DNA of 64,000 bases, taken from Bacteroidota bacterium (lineage in GTDB: Bacteria > Bacteroidota > Bacteroidia > Chitinophagales > Chitinophagaceae). Both the position numbers and the translations under genes were made by a program. The notes below the pieces were generated by a model. It searched no databases and was not told the DNA's origin. It was given only the letters and a program-made list of their open reading frames with translations. Numbering within the stretch: the stretch's first letter is position 1; the number at the start of each line of letters is the position of its first letter. Shown here in pieces: positions 44,530 to 53,835 of this stretch. Location of the stretch: NCBI GenBank assembly GCA_947461125.1, contig CANHHX010000002.1:1-64000 (forward strand). The letters are read 5' to 3'.

Positions 44530-45417
44530 TTAGATTGTTTTTTTTCTATTCACTAAATAAACACCCGAAAAAATTAATAGTGCCGCTGCTCCTTTAATGA
44601 TTGTAAAATGTTCTCCGGCAAAAACCATCGCGATAATGGTTGCAAAAACGGGTTGTGTGTAAATGTAAGCACCCGTTACGGATGGACCTAGTTCCTGTAA
44701 ACCATACACTGTAAATAAATAGGATAAAAAAGTAACAAAGAGTACTACAAAAGCAAGTGCTAACCACTCTGAGGTTCCAAACAAAGACCAATCGGTAGCT
44801 ATAAAATCAGGTAGCGCAACGGGTAAAATAAAAATAGTACCAAATGTAAATACCCAGCGTAATACATGGAGTGCATTGTATTTTTCCATGAGGGGTTTTA
44901 CAAGCACCATATAAAATGCATAGGAAATGGCATTTACAAGTATATACAAATCTCCAAGCAAACTACTGCTATTACTAGATTGTACGTCTTTTACAAGTAC
45001 GAGTAAACCAGCCCCGCCAATTCCAAGCGCTAATCCAAAAAATTTATTGATGTTAAATTTTTCATGGAGCAACCAAACAGCAATGATGGTAATAAATATA
45101 GGTGTAGCTAATGAAAGGAGTGAACTATGAATCGCCGATGTTAAAGCCAGTCCTTTGATAAACATAATTTGATTGATGGCCACACCCGTTATACCACATA
45201 AAATAAAAAGTGGAATATCTTTTTTATCGATAGATGCTTTTGATGGCTTGAATATTAACAAAGACCAAAATAATATAAGACTCACCACAACGCGAACCAC
45301 ATTTAATGAATAGGGAGCTAAATATTCAGGCGTAATTGTTTTAACAACTGCGTAACCTGCACCAAAAATTAAATTTGCAATTAATACCGCAACATGTGCC
45401 TTTGTTTTTGAATTCAT
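44530..45417 (-). CDS. DMT-superfamily (EamA) permease
   Basis: 295-residue inner-membrane protein with ten helices in two EamA repeats: NLIFGAGYAVVKTITPEYLAP in the first and YGLQELGPSVTGAYIYTQP in the second. It probably exports or imports a small metabolite. Specificity cannot be read. The start is the ATG at 45417 (MNSKTKAHVAVLIANLIFG) rather than 45435. The coding end of the glycosyltransferase overlaps it by 4 bases. Confidence 0.85.
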   Translation of the reverse strand: MNSKTKAHVAVLIANLIFGAGYAVVKTITPEYLAPYSLNVVRVVVSLILFWSLLIFKPSKASIDKKDIPLFILCGITGVAINQIMFIKGLALTSAIHSSLLSLATPIFITIIAVWLLHEKFNINKFFGLALGIGGAGLLVLVKDVQSSNSSSLLGDLYILVNAISYAFYMVLVKPLMEKYNALHVLRWVFTFGTIFILPVALPDFIATDWSLFGTSEWLALAFVVLFVTFLSYLFTVYGLQELGPSVTGAYIYTQPVFATIIAMVFAGEHFTIIKGAAALLIFSGVYLVNRKKTI

Positions 45418-46463
45418 GTAGCAAATATAAAGCAATGCTTGTCTGCTTTTTCATTTAGTGAGGCAAGGTCAAATGAAGCTTGATCAATCATTAGTGCCAT
45501 TTGCCTATTGGCTAACGAGCTGGCCAAATATTCCTGTTCTGTTTGACCAGGCGTTGGCACCAATATCATTTTTTTATGCAGCGGTAATAACTCCATCAGT
45601 GTAGAATAACCACTTCGGCACACCACATACTCAGATTGCAAAATAATGTCTAGTAAATCTTGGCCACTTGCATACAGGAGCTTGGTTAAGGAATTTTTTA
45701 TTTGAAAATGATTGGGTAAATCAGAAGGTCTTCCTTCTACTAGTATTGAACTGGTTTGTAATTGGTGCGCGCCGGATTCAATGATATCTTGCAACATACT
45801 TCTTTGAGGCTCGGGACCAGATAATAAAAAACAGTACTTATATTTTATGGGGAGTGCACCGGTAGATGCGTTTTGTAAAACACTAAACTGGGAAAGTGCA
45901 CCAATATAAGTAATAGGTATTTTTGGCATGACAGCTGGGTGAGACAAATCAGCTGCAAAGCCAGGGTAAGACTTAATATCCGGAATCCAGCACTCTGAAA
46001 ATTGATTTATAAAATAATACTGGACTTTTTGAATAATTTTTTCGACCCATGCTAAGGGCGCTTTAACAATTAATTGGTGGGTGATAAAAGTAGTTTTTAG
46101 CCTAGCATGAAAAAGGCCATACCTATTATCTGAAATGACATGATCATAGGCTGTTGCATGTGCTTGCAACCACCTGTGTTCTTTATAAATAGCCAATGCC
46201 ATTTTAGGTAACTGAAAAAATAAAGCAATCGGAAGCCACCAAGCTTTTTTGCTGTACCTGATATTATAATTAGGTATGATTACATAGCTATTATTAGGAA
46301 AATAATATTGTAATAATTTTTTTTGTGCACCATTTGCAGCGATGGTAACGGTGTGCCCTTTTTCTATCAAATCCTGTATAATAGGCACACACCTAGACGC
46401 ATGTCCAAGTCCCCAATCGAGTGGGGCTATTAAAATTCGTTGTATGGACGCGGCTGTTTTGAT
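45414..46463 (-). CDS. MurG-like/GT28-type glycosyltransferase with unusual start
   Basis: Glycosyltransferase of the GT-B type. The C-terminal half has LLSGPEPQRSMLQDII, the nucleotide-sugar binding region CRSGYSTLMELLPLHKKMILVPTPGQTEQEYLA. The usual N-terminal motif APLDWGLGHASRCVPIIQ is encoded, but it lies upstream of the first GTG (46388), the only ordinary start codon in the frame. The frame opens after a stop at 46473-46475. Possible starts are ATC at 46463, ATA at 46445 or ATT at 46436; I chose 46463. The donor and acceptor are unknown. Confidence 0.7.
   Translation of the reverse strand: MKTAASIQRILIAPLDWGLGHASRCVPIIQDLIEKGHTVTIAANGAQKKLLQYYFPNNSYVIIPNYNIRYSKKAWWLPIALFFQLPKMALAIYKEHRWLQAHATAYDHVISDNRYGLFHARLKTTFITHQLIVKAPLAWVEKIIQKVQYYFINQFSECWIPDIKSYPGFAADLSHPAVMPKIPITYIGALSQFSVLQNASTGALPIKYKYCFLLSGPEPQRSMLQDIIESGAHQLQTSSILVEGRPSDLPNHFQIKNSLTKLLYASGQDLLDIILQSEYVVCRSGYSTLMELLPLHKKMILVPTPGQTEQEYLASSLANRQMALMIDQASFDLASLNEKADKHCFIFAT
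45422..45429 (-). promoter_or_regulatory. -7 promoter box of the EamA gene
   Basis: TATATTTG on the minus strand, 4 bases before the ATG at 45417. It lies within the last codons of the glycosyltransferase and would give the permease its own leaderless transcript. Confidence 0.4.
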
Positions 46464-46502
46464 GGTAAATGGCTAAATTTTTACGTAATTTAGTATTCAA
46501 TT

Positions 46503-46631
46503 ATGAAAGATAGCCTACTTAAAATTATTATCATCATGCTTGTGATGGCTGTTACAGCTTCTGCATGCAGCGTATTCAAGCCTGGCTATAAGCGTAAAGG
46601 TGGCTGCGGCTGCGCAAAAGATGTTAGATAA
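46503..46631 (+). CDS. Small 42-residue lipoprotein with GCGC tail
   Basis: ATG-initiated ORF: a hydrophobic signal (LKIIIIMLVMAV) ends in the lipobox TASAC, with the lipid-attached Cys at 22. A short basic tail follows and ends KRKGGCGCAKDVR, with Cys at 35 and 37. It is shorter than typical ORF cut-offs. It is divergent from the glycosyltransferase and ends 2 bases before the convergent symporter stop. Function is unknown; similar tiny lipoproteins occur in this phylum (from memory). Confidence 0.65.
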   Translation: MKDSLLKIIIIMLVMAVTASACSVFKPGYKRKGGCGCAKDVR

Positions 46632-46633
46632 AT

Positions 46634-48334
46634 CTACCAGAATTTAACGTACAAGGCACTTAATAACATGAGTATGATTACGATCAATACAAGTGTTGAT
46701 TTACTTACCTTAAACATACTTGCATCAATTTCAAATGCCTTCGGGTTTACTTTTGGACCTGCCATACTTACAATCACCATGATAATAACGGTAAGTACAA
46801 ATGACCATCCCATGTTTATTAAAAATGGAATTTCATAAGCACCGCTTTTATTGAGGTAAGCGGTATACATGATATTGTCAGTACCAAAAAGCGGTATGGC
46901 ATAGCTATTAAAAAATATAGCTAACAAAAAGCCGGTAATCAATCCTGTCATAGCTGCTGCACCAGTGGTGCGCTTCCAGAAAAATCCAAGCATGAACATC
47001 GCAAATACTCCCGGACTAATAAAGCCAGTATATTTTTGAATAAAAGTAAATCCACCTTCGCCACTAATTCCCAATAAATCTTTCCAAGTAAATATTACGG
47101 CAATAACCATTGAAATAAATACAGTTAAGCGTCCTGTCCACACCAACTTTTTTTCGTCGGCCTGTTGGTTGATGTATTTTTTGTAAATATCCAAAGTAAA
47201 AATGGTTGAAATACTATTTGCCTTACCAGCAAGTGATGCAACAATTGCTGCGGTGAGTGCTGCAATTGCCAATCCTTTTAAACCAGCTGGTAAAAAGGCA
47301 AGTATCGCAGAGTATGCACCGTCTTTTCCGCCTTCAAAACCTGCTAACTGGCCATTTTTATACAACACAAAAGCTGCAATACCCGGGAGCATTACAATAA
47401 CAGGCATAAATAATTTCATGAAGCCAGCAAATAAAATTCCTTTTCTTGCTGTTTCTAATTGCGCACCAAGTGCACGTTGTGTGATGTACTGATTACAACC
47501 CCAATAATTTAAATTCAAAATCCATTGGCCTGCAAAATACATAGCAATACCTGGTAAGATAATATACTTATCTCTTGCCAACTGCCCAGCAGCACTCATA
47601 TCGGTATTGTTGGGTTTTGGTAAAATTAAATGGAAGTGTTCTGGCGCTTGCGATAACAAAGTATTAAATCCTGCAAGTGCGCTACCATCTATTACATTGT
47701 TGATTCGTTGATCCACAATTTGTAATGCCATATATACGGTTGCAAAACCGCCAATAATTAATACAGCCACCTGAATAACATCGGTATATCCAATTACTTT
47801 CATGCCACCAAGCGTAATGATAAGTGCCATGAGCATAAGTCCAATCATCACGAGGTGTAAATAATCGCCACCCAATAAACCATTGATCGCAACAGCACCT
47901 AAATATAGTATGGATGTAAAGTTTACAAACACATAGAGTAGCAACCAAAATATAGCCATTACAAGTGCCACCGATTCGTTATACCTCGTTTTTAAAAACT
48001 GAGGCATAGTGTAAATCTTATTCTTTAAATAAATAGGAATAAACCAAACGGCAATAATAATTAACCCCAGCGCCGCAATCCATTCGTAGGCTGCAATGGC
48101 AACGCCTACAAAAAAGCCTTCGCCGCTCATGCCAATAAACTGCTCAGCAGAAATATTGGAGGCAATTAACGAAGCTCCTATCGCCCACCAGGTAAGGGAT
48201 CCTTCGGCTAAAAAGAAGTCTTGCGATGCCGATACGGAATCCTTTTTTTTGCGGTATACCCAATAACCATAACTAGCAACCATTAAAAAATAAAGAACAA
48301 AAACAATTTTATCGGATAATGCTAATGAACTCAT
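46634..48334 (-). CDS. Sodium:solute symporter (SSS family, sugar-type)
   Basis: 566-residue transporter with about 13-14 helices. Family features include ASLIASNISAEQFIGMSGEGF in helix 2-3 and the helix 8-9 region with AALTAAIVASLAGKANSISTIFTLDIYKKYI. The helix 1-3 motifs resemble vSGLT-like Na+/glucose and Na+/galactose carriers. It is the last gene of the minus-strand fucose-type locus and lies 49 bases after the VPS10/BNR gene. A sugar or sugar-acid substrate is inferred from context. Confidence 0.85.
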   Translation of the reverse strand: MSSLALSDKIVFVLYFLMVASYGYWVYRKKKDSVSASQDFFLAEGSLTWWAIGASLIASNISAEQFIGMSGEGFFVGVAIAAYEWIAALGLIIIAVWFIPIYLKNKIYTMPQFLKTRYNESVALVMAIFWLLLYVFVNFTSILYLGAVAINGLLGGDYLHLVMIGLMLMALIITLGGMKVIGYTDVIQVAVLIIGGFATVYMALQIVDQRINNVIDGSALAGFNTLLSQAPEHFHLILPKPNNTDMSAAGQLARDKYIILPGIAMYFAGQWILNLNYWGCNQYITQRALGAQLETARKGILFAGFMKLFMPVIVMLPGIAAFVLYKNGQLAGFEGGKDGAYSAILAFLPAGLKGLAIAALTAAIVASLAGKANSISTIFTLDIYKKYINQQADEKKLVWTGRLTVFISMVIAVIFTWKDLLGISGEGGFTFIQKYTGFISPGVFAMFMLGFFWKRTTGAAAMTGLITGFLLAIFFNSYAIPLFGTDNIMYTAYLNKSGAYEIPFLINMGWSFVLTVIIMVIVSMAGPKVNPKAFEIDASMFKVSKSTLVLIVIILMLLSALYVKFW

Positions 48335-48383
48335 AATTGGTTGCTAGTTATGATTGTAAAAATATTGGGGTATTAAAATTTAT

Positions 48384-51300
48384 CTATTCGATTGTTGTGT
48401 AGTCTTTAAAGATTTTTACAGGTGCCGCTTCTGCAAGTGATCGGAATGTTTTCCAAGTGCCATCAAAAAATTTATTGGCACGTGTAATTACTTCGCCAAC
48501 TTTTTGCTCAGCAAATGTAATTAGCCTGTCTTCTTGTGCACCAGGCGCTACCGGCTTACCCATTACTGTCATTCGAGCCTCACCAAAAACACTACTTACG
48601 GTTACTTGCGGAATATTTCCATAACCTTGTTTGGTTTGTGGTTTACCATTAAGCATTTCTCTAATCGCTTTTAATTCATCTTTAGCAGCGTTTGCTGTTT
48701 TGCGAATCGTGTCAGCTGCTTTTTTATCCATGTCTCTTAAATTAGCTTCAATTTTAGCAATGATGCCATCCGCTTCTGTCATACGCTCATTTAGCGTATT
48801 TAGTTTTTCGGTGGTTTTATCAAGTCTTGCATTTGCTTTTCTTATCGCATCACGTACATCTTTAGAAGTTGGTGCAAATGGATCATCATTTACAACAAGC
48901 ATGGTGCTATCTGATAAATTACGACCAATGCTTACCACTACTTTATAGGTTCCTGGATCTACTGGTAAACCTGGTGCTTCTTGAGGTGCACCACCACCAA
49001 ATCCAGCGCCGCCGCCCATTCTGCCTCTTCCACCGCCGCCACTTGCACGAAGTCCACGGCCTTCCATACCCCAGAAATATCTATTAAAGCCAGCGTCTGT
49101 TTTTGTACGAATGGTTCTTACAAGTGTATTGGTTGCGTCATAAAAACGAAGTGTAGCGGTATCTCCAATAGCATTTTTACCAGTATCAGATGCTGATTTT
49201 TGAACAAAGAAACTGATAGGTAATCCTGATTTTTTATTTTCACCCTCATAAGTTCCCCAAACGCTATATTCAATACCCATTGCGTTTTTACGGTGTGCTT
49301 GATAACCAGCTGGCGCATTAAATACAGTTACTTTACCAGTAAATACTTTACCCATATTTGCTGCTGCTTTTCTTAAACCGCCTATATCATCTAAAATATA
49401 AATGGCCCTACCAAAAGTGGCAATCACTAAATCGTTTTCTCTTTCTTGAATCGCTAAATCATAGGTAGAAACAGAAGGATAATCATTTTTAAATTGTTGG
49501 AATGTGGCAGCGTTATCAAGGCTAATCCATAAACCTTGCTCTGTTCCTACAAAAATTAAATTTGGTTGCGTTGGATCTTGTAAAACACAAAGCGCATATC
49601 CAATTACTTTTTTATCTTCTAAAATGTTCGTCCATGTTTTTCCAAAATCGGTGGTTCTAAAAACAGTTGGTTTCATATTACCTCTTCTGTAATCGTTAGC
49701 CACTACAAATGCTTCTCCTGCATTAAAACGTGAAGCGCGAATTTGTGGAACCCATGCACCCAGTGGCATTCCAGGAATTTTGCCTCTAAAATTGGTCCAT
49801 GTTTTACCACCATCTTGCGTTAGTTGAACATTACCATCATCGGTGCCTGCCCAAATAACTCCTTGCTGTTTTGCAGAAGGTTCGATACAAATAATGGTAC
49901 AATAATTTTCAGCTCCAGTAATATCTACGTTTAATCCTCCATTATTTGACTGATCCATTTTTGCACTATCGCGCGTTGTTAGATCATCAGAAATTTGTGT
50001 CCAAGAAGCACCTTTATCAGTGCTCTTATTTACAAATTGAGAACCATAATAAATTGTTTTTTTATCAAAAGGATCTTGTGCAATCGCTGCGTTCCAATTA
50101 AATCGTTGACGAACACCAGGTGCTGGACTTGGAGGACGAATGCTCCACTCTTCACCAGTTGCAATATTATAACGGCCCACTGCACCGCCCTGACTCATAC
50201 TGTATACCCAGTTTGCATCTTCTGCATCTGGAACTACATCAAAACCATCACCACCACCAACACCTTGCCAGTATGCATTTCTGATACCGCTGTTTACCCA
50301 CACGTATGCAGGACCATGCCAGCTTCCGTTGTCTTGTAAACCACCCATTACATTGTATGGGATTTTATTGTCTACGTTGATATGATAAAACTGTCCAAGT
50401 GGTAATTTCTCATCAAACTGCCATGTTTTACCACGGTCTCTTGAAATTCCAATACCACCATCATTCCCATCAATAATAAAATTTCCATTTTGTGGATGAA
50501 TCCACCAAGCGTGGTGATCTGGGTGAATACCACTGTAAGGAATTACAGATTTAAATGTTTTTCCAGCGTCTTCACTTACGGTAATCATTTGATTGATATT
50601 GTACAATCTGTTTTCATTGGTAGGATCAATAGCAATGTCTTGGAAATAAAATGCACGATTGGTAACCACGGTAGGATCACTATTTACAAGCTCCCATTTT
50701 AAACCACCATCTTCCGATTTATACAAACCATTTTTCGTTGCTTCTACAAGTGCATATACTCTGTTTGGATCGTTACGACCTACTGTAATGCCTATTCGGC
50801 CTAGGTTTCCGTCTGGTAACCCATCTTCTTTACCTAGTTTTTTAAATGATTTACCACCATCGTATGTAACAAAAAATCCACTTCCTTTTCCACCACCTTG
50901 TAAACTCCATGGTGTTCTTTGGTGTTGATACATATTTACAAATAACTTGTTTGGATTTACAGGATCCATTACCATATCACCAACACCACTTGTATCGTTG
51001 GTATGTAAAATTAGTTTCCAATTTTGACCACCGTCTGTTGTTTTATACAAACCTCTTTCTGGATGTGGAACAAATGGATTACCCATTACACCAGCATATA
51101 CAACATCTGGATTTGTTGGATCAATAATGATGCGGTGGATGTTTCTAGTTTTTTCTAGACCCATACACTTCCATGTTTTACCACCATCGATACTTTTATA
51201 AATACCTTCTCCTAAACTCACTGAGTTTCTGGGATTACCTTCTCCGGTTCCGGCCCAAACAATACTTGGATTGCTTTGTGTAATAGCGACAGAACCAATA

Positions 51301-51563
51301 TTTAAAATAGGCTGTTCATCAAAAATTGAATTCCAACTAGCACCACCATTTTCAGATTTCCAAACACCGCCGCTAGCCGTTCCTAAATAAATAATATTAG
51401 GGTTTGACCATACCGCATCAATGGCAGTAACACGTCCACTCATACCAGCAGGGCCAATACTTCTAGGTTTTAAACTTTTAAAATGAGTCGCAATGTCAAT
51501 ATTTTGCGCGCTTGTACAAAGAGCAATTACTAAAAATGTAAATGCAGAAAGGAGCTTTTTCAT
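48384..51563 (-). CDS. Exported VPS10/BNR beta-propeller protein, paralogue 2
   Basis: 1059 residues with a signal peptide (1-19, TSAQ). About eleven Asp-box motifs (SENGGASW, SIDGGKTW, TTDGGQNW, TTDFGKTW and others) form propellers across about 30-740. The C-terminal region contains a Gly-rich stretch (GGGGRGRMGGGAGFGGG) followed by PVDPGTYKVVVS and a helical segment near 900-980. It shares its layout with the protein at 20096-23299. It is often labelled glycosyl hydrolase by repeat similarity; catalytic residues are not clear. Confidence 0.8.
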   Translation of the reverse strand: MKKLLSAFTFLVIALCTSAQNIDIATHFKSLKPRSIGPAGMSGRVTAIDAVWSNPNIIYLGTASGGVWKSENGGASWNSIFDEQPILNIGSVAITQSNPSIVWAGTGEGNPRNSVSLGEGIYKSIDGGKTWKCMGLEKTRNIHRIIIDPTNPDVVYAGVMGNPFVPHPERGLYKTTDGGQNWKLILHTNDTSGVGDMVMDPVNPNKLFVNMYQHQRTPWSLQGGGKGSGFFVTYDGGKSFKKLGKEDGLPDGNLGRIGITVGRNDPNRVYALVEATKNGLYKSEDGGLKWELVNSDPTVVTNRAFYFQDIAIDPTNENRLYNINQMITVSEDAGKTFKSVIPYSGIHPDHHAWWIHPQNGNFIIDGNDGGIGISRDRGKTWQFDEKLPLGQFYHINVDNKIPYNVMGGLQDNGSWHGPAYVWVNSGIRNAYWQGVGGGDGFDVVPDAEDANWVYSMSQGGAVGRYNIATGEEWSIRPPSPAPGVRQRFNWNAAIAQDPFDKKTIYYGSQFVNKSTDKGASWTQISDDLTTRDSAKMDQSNNGGLNVDITGAENYCTIICIEPSAKQQGVIWAGTDDGNVQLTQDGGKTWTNFRGKIPGMPLGAWVPQIRASRFNAGEAFVVANDYRRGNMKPTVFRTTDFGKTWTNILEDKKVIGYALCVLQDPTQPNLIFVGTEQGLWISLDNAATFQQFKNDYPSVSTYDLAIQERENDLVIATFGRAIYILDDIGGLRKAAANMGKVFTGKVTVFNAPAGYQAHRKNAMGIEYSVWGTYEGENKKSGLPISFFVQKSASDTGKNAIGDTATLRFYDATNTLVRTIRTKTDAGFNRYFWGMEGRGLRASGGGGRGRMGGGAGFGGGAPQEAPGLPVDPGTYKVVVSIGRNLSDSTMLVVNDDPFAPTSKDVRDAIRKANARLDKTTEKLNTLNERMTEADGIIAKIEANLRDMDKKAADTIRKTANAAKDELKAIREMLNGKPQTKQGYGNIPQVTVSSVFGEARMTVMGKPVAPGAQEDRLITFAEQKVGEVITRANKFFDGTWKTFRSLAEAAPVKIFKDYTTIE

Positions 51564-51649
51564 AAATGGTGATTTTGTGACGGGTAATTTCCTAAATAAT
51601 TAATCAATTTCCAAAAAACTTCGTTGAATGGCTAATTTAACTGGCTAAA

Positions 51650-53803
51650 CTATTCTACTGTAAACCAGGTATAACTTTCTGGTTCGATTGTTACAGTAAG
51701 CATTAGCTCATAATTTCTGTTTAATGTGTATTTTTTTGCGGTTGTTTTATCATCTTTAAGTGCAAGTGTTGCAGTTGTGGTTAAACCGGTATAATAAAGG
51801 GGCACCGGAATAGTTCTGGTGATTTTTTCTTTGGTAGGATTATACAGCATACCCAGCGCTTTTTGTTTTGAACTAGGATCTACGTGGATGAGTCCATCCC
51901 AATCTCTTCCGTCTGCTCTTCGGAGCTGAATCATATCGGCATTTAAAATAGAGCGGTACTTTTTATACCAGTTAATGGTACGAGCAACCATTTGTCTGGT
52001 GGTTTCTGTGTCGTATAATCTTGGACCTCTATAACAGGCCTGTACACCGGCGCCATAATACTGAATCATGAGTTGCTCGTAATCCGTTAAATGCTCCGAA
52101 AGTGGCTCCAGCACTGCTCTTGGATCGGTTCCTTGGTAATTGGTTAATGGCACAAACCCCCAACTCATCGAAGCCGTTTTTTCGATGGTGCCGTCATGAA
52201 TATTTTGTCTATTTAAAATGCGTTGTTGCTCGCGTGGTAATGAAAAATTTACTTCTCGATAGCCAATCGCAATTTTATGGGTGCCATCTAAAAAATACCA
52301 ATCGGGTGCGTTAATGTATACGCCTCTTTCATTTAACCAGTGGTACAATTCTTTTTGAATTTCCATTTGACGCCACTGCGAATCATTGTATCCTTTGTGG
52401 CCTGGGTGTGATGTTGAAGCACAAACGTCTCCTGGATAAGGACCATCATTTTCCCAAATATCAAACCCGGTTTTAGTAAAAAAGTTTTTTATTTTTTCTC
52501 TGTACGCGAGGCCCCACTTGCTTCCAAAGCAAGGAGCATTCCCAAAAAATGCGCCTCCTGGTTTTCCGGTTTTAATATCTATAACATCGTCTTCATCAGA
52601 AATTCTTCTACTACTAAATAGTGAATACCCACCTAATAGTATGCCACGTGTATGCGCATAATCTGTTAGTCCTTTCCAGCGCGCAATGTTTTTTTGTGTG
52701 GTGTCTTCCATATTTAAGTGACTACCAAAACTTAAAATCACAGCTTCGTAACCAGTAGCCACACACTGATCAATGGCTGTTTTTACTTCCTCGTCATTTT
52801 TACTAACGAGATGCATAAATATTGGATTTTGCGCGGTCCATGGTGCAACAGCTGTATACATTTTTCGAATCATGAGTCCTCTGCGCTGTCTATCATAACT
52901 ATCCATAAGTAGTTCGTGTGTACGCACAGATTTAAATAGTTCACCTGGCTGCAAGTCAATGCCAGGAGCCTTTTCAGGATATATTTCTAAAAGGCATGGG
53001 GTTTGGTAATTATAATTTACTTGAGAAGTATATACCGAATCTGTTTTCCAGTGCGTGGTTTGATCACTGATATCGTAACGCATCGCATTGTTAAACGCAT
53101 AATTGGTTTCTACATAAATACCATGCTGCTTTTTCATTTCTTCGGGGGATCCAACTACTGCACTTTCTTCTTCTACAAGCCCTAGCACTTCATTAACCAC
53201 CCTGTCAAGTGCGTGTGGCGTATTGGATGAATTTAGAATAGAAACCCATTTTACAATGAGTGGTAAATGATTGTAGAGTTCATAATGCACTTCTACGGTA
53301 ATGCCATTTAGTTTTTGAGATGGGTGCGTGTAAGTAACAATTAGTTCTTGACCAGTTGGTGCAGCCGTATGGTGAGCCCAACTTTTATTTTTCCAATTTA
53401 AAAATAGTTTGAGTGGCGCAATTTTGTGCGAAACATATTTAAAATCGTTTACGCCGGCTTTTAGTGTATCAGCAAGTCCTGGTAAAATATATCCATTTTC
53501 TTTTTGACCCACGAGTCCACCCACATTGTACAACACACCATCTAATACAACACGCGCTTCTGGTTTAATGGCACGTAATAGTTGTTGTTGATTGATTAGG
53601 TTGGTGTAATCGGTACAAGCAAAATTAGCACCAATGGTAAATTTTCGTCGCACCAAACCATTGTTAAGTTCAATGGCAGTGGCTTTTTGCGTGATGGCTG
53701 CGTTATAAGGCGAAGCGTCAATTAACCAATCTTGTGCACGCACAAATACAGTTAGCTGCAATATAACAAGGCAACTAACAAAAACAATTTTTTTAAAATT
53801 CAT
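51650..53803 (-). CDS. Exported alpha-galactosidase-like (clan GH-D) glycoside hydrolase
   Basis: 717 residues with a signal peptide (about 1-23). An N-terminal beta-sandwich (to about 290) precedes a TIM barrel typical of GH27/GH36-like enzymes. The likely nucleophile block is FDIWENDGPYPGDVC near residue 440, and a second acid candidate is in the region GVYINAPDWYFLDG. A C-terminal beta domain ends the protein. The substrate is not certain; the nearby fucose-type genes suggest release of a deoxyhexose or galactose. It lies in the same strand run as the fucose-type genes. Confidence 0.7.
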   Translation of the reverse strand: MNFKKIVFVSCLVILQLTVFVRAQDWLIDASPYNAAITQKATAIELNNGLVRRKFTIGANFACTDYTNLINQQQLLRAIKPEARVVLDGVLYNVGGLVGQKENGYILPGLADTLKAGVNDFKYVSHKIAPLKLFLNWKNKSWAHHTAAPTGQELIVTYTHPSQKLNGITVEVHYELYNHLPLIVKWVSILNSSNTPHALDRVVNEVLGLVEEESAVVGSPEEMKKQHGIYVETNYAFNNAMRYDISDQTTHWKTDSVYTSQVNYNYQTPCLLEIYPEKAPGIDLQPGELFKSVRTHELLMDSYDRQRRGLMIRKMYTAVAPWTAQNPIFMHLVSKNDEEVKTAIDQCVATGYEAVILSFGSHLNMEDTTQKNIARWKGLTDYAHTRGILLGGYSLFSSRRISDEDDVIDIKTGKPGGAFFGNAPCFGSKWGLAYREKIKNFFTKTGFDIWENDGPYPGDVCASTSHPGHKGYNDSQWRQMEIQKELYHWLNERGVYINAPDWYFLDGTHKIAIGYREVNFSLPREQQRILNRQNIHDGTIEKTASMSWGFVPLTNYQGTDPRAVLEPLSEHLTDYEQLMIQYYGAGVQACYRGPRLYDTETTRQMVARTINWYKKYRSILNADMIQLRRADGRDWDGLIHVDPSSKQKALGMLYNPTKEKITRTIPVPLYYTGLTTTATLALKDDKTTAKKYTLNRNYELMLTVTIEPESYTWFTVE

Positions 53804-53835
53804 TCGGAGTAATTTAGGTATCCAAAATAAAATGT

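Noticed and set aside
48631..51127. Several plus-strand ORFs across VPS10/BNR paralogue 2
   Set aside because: They are antisense products of a repeat-rich gene with no recognisable domain or signal.
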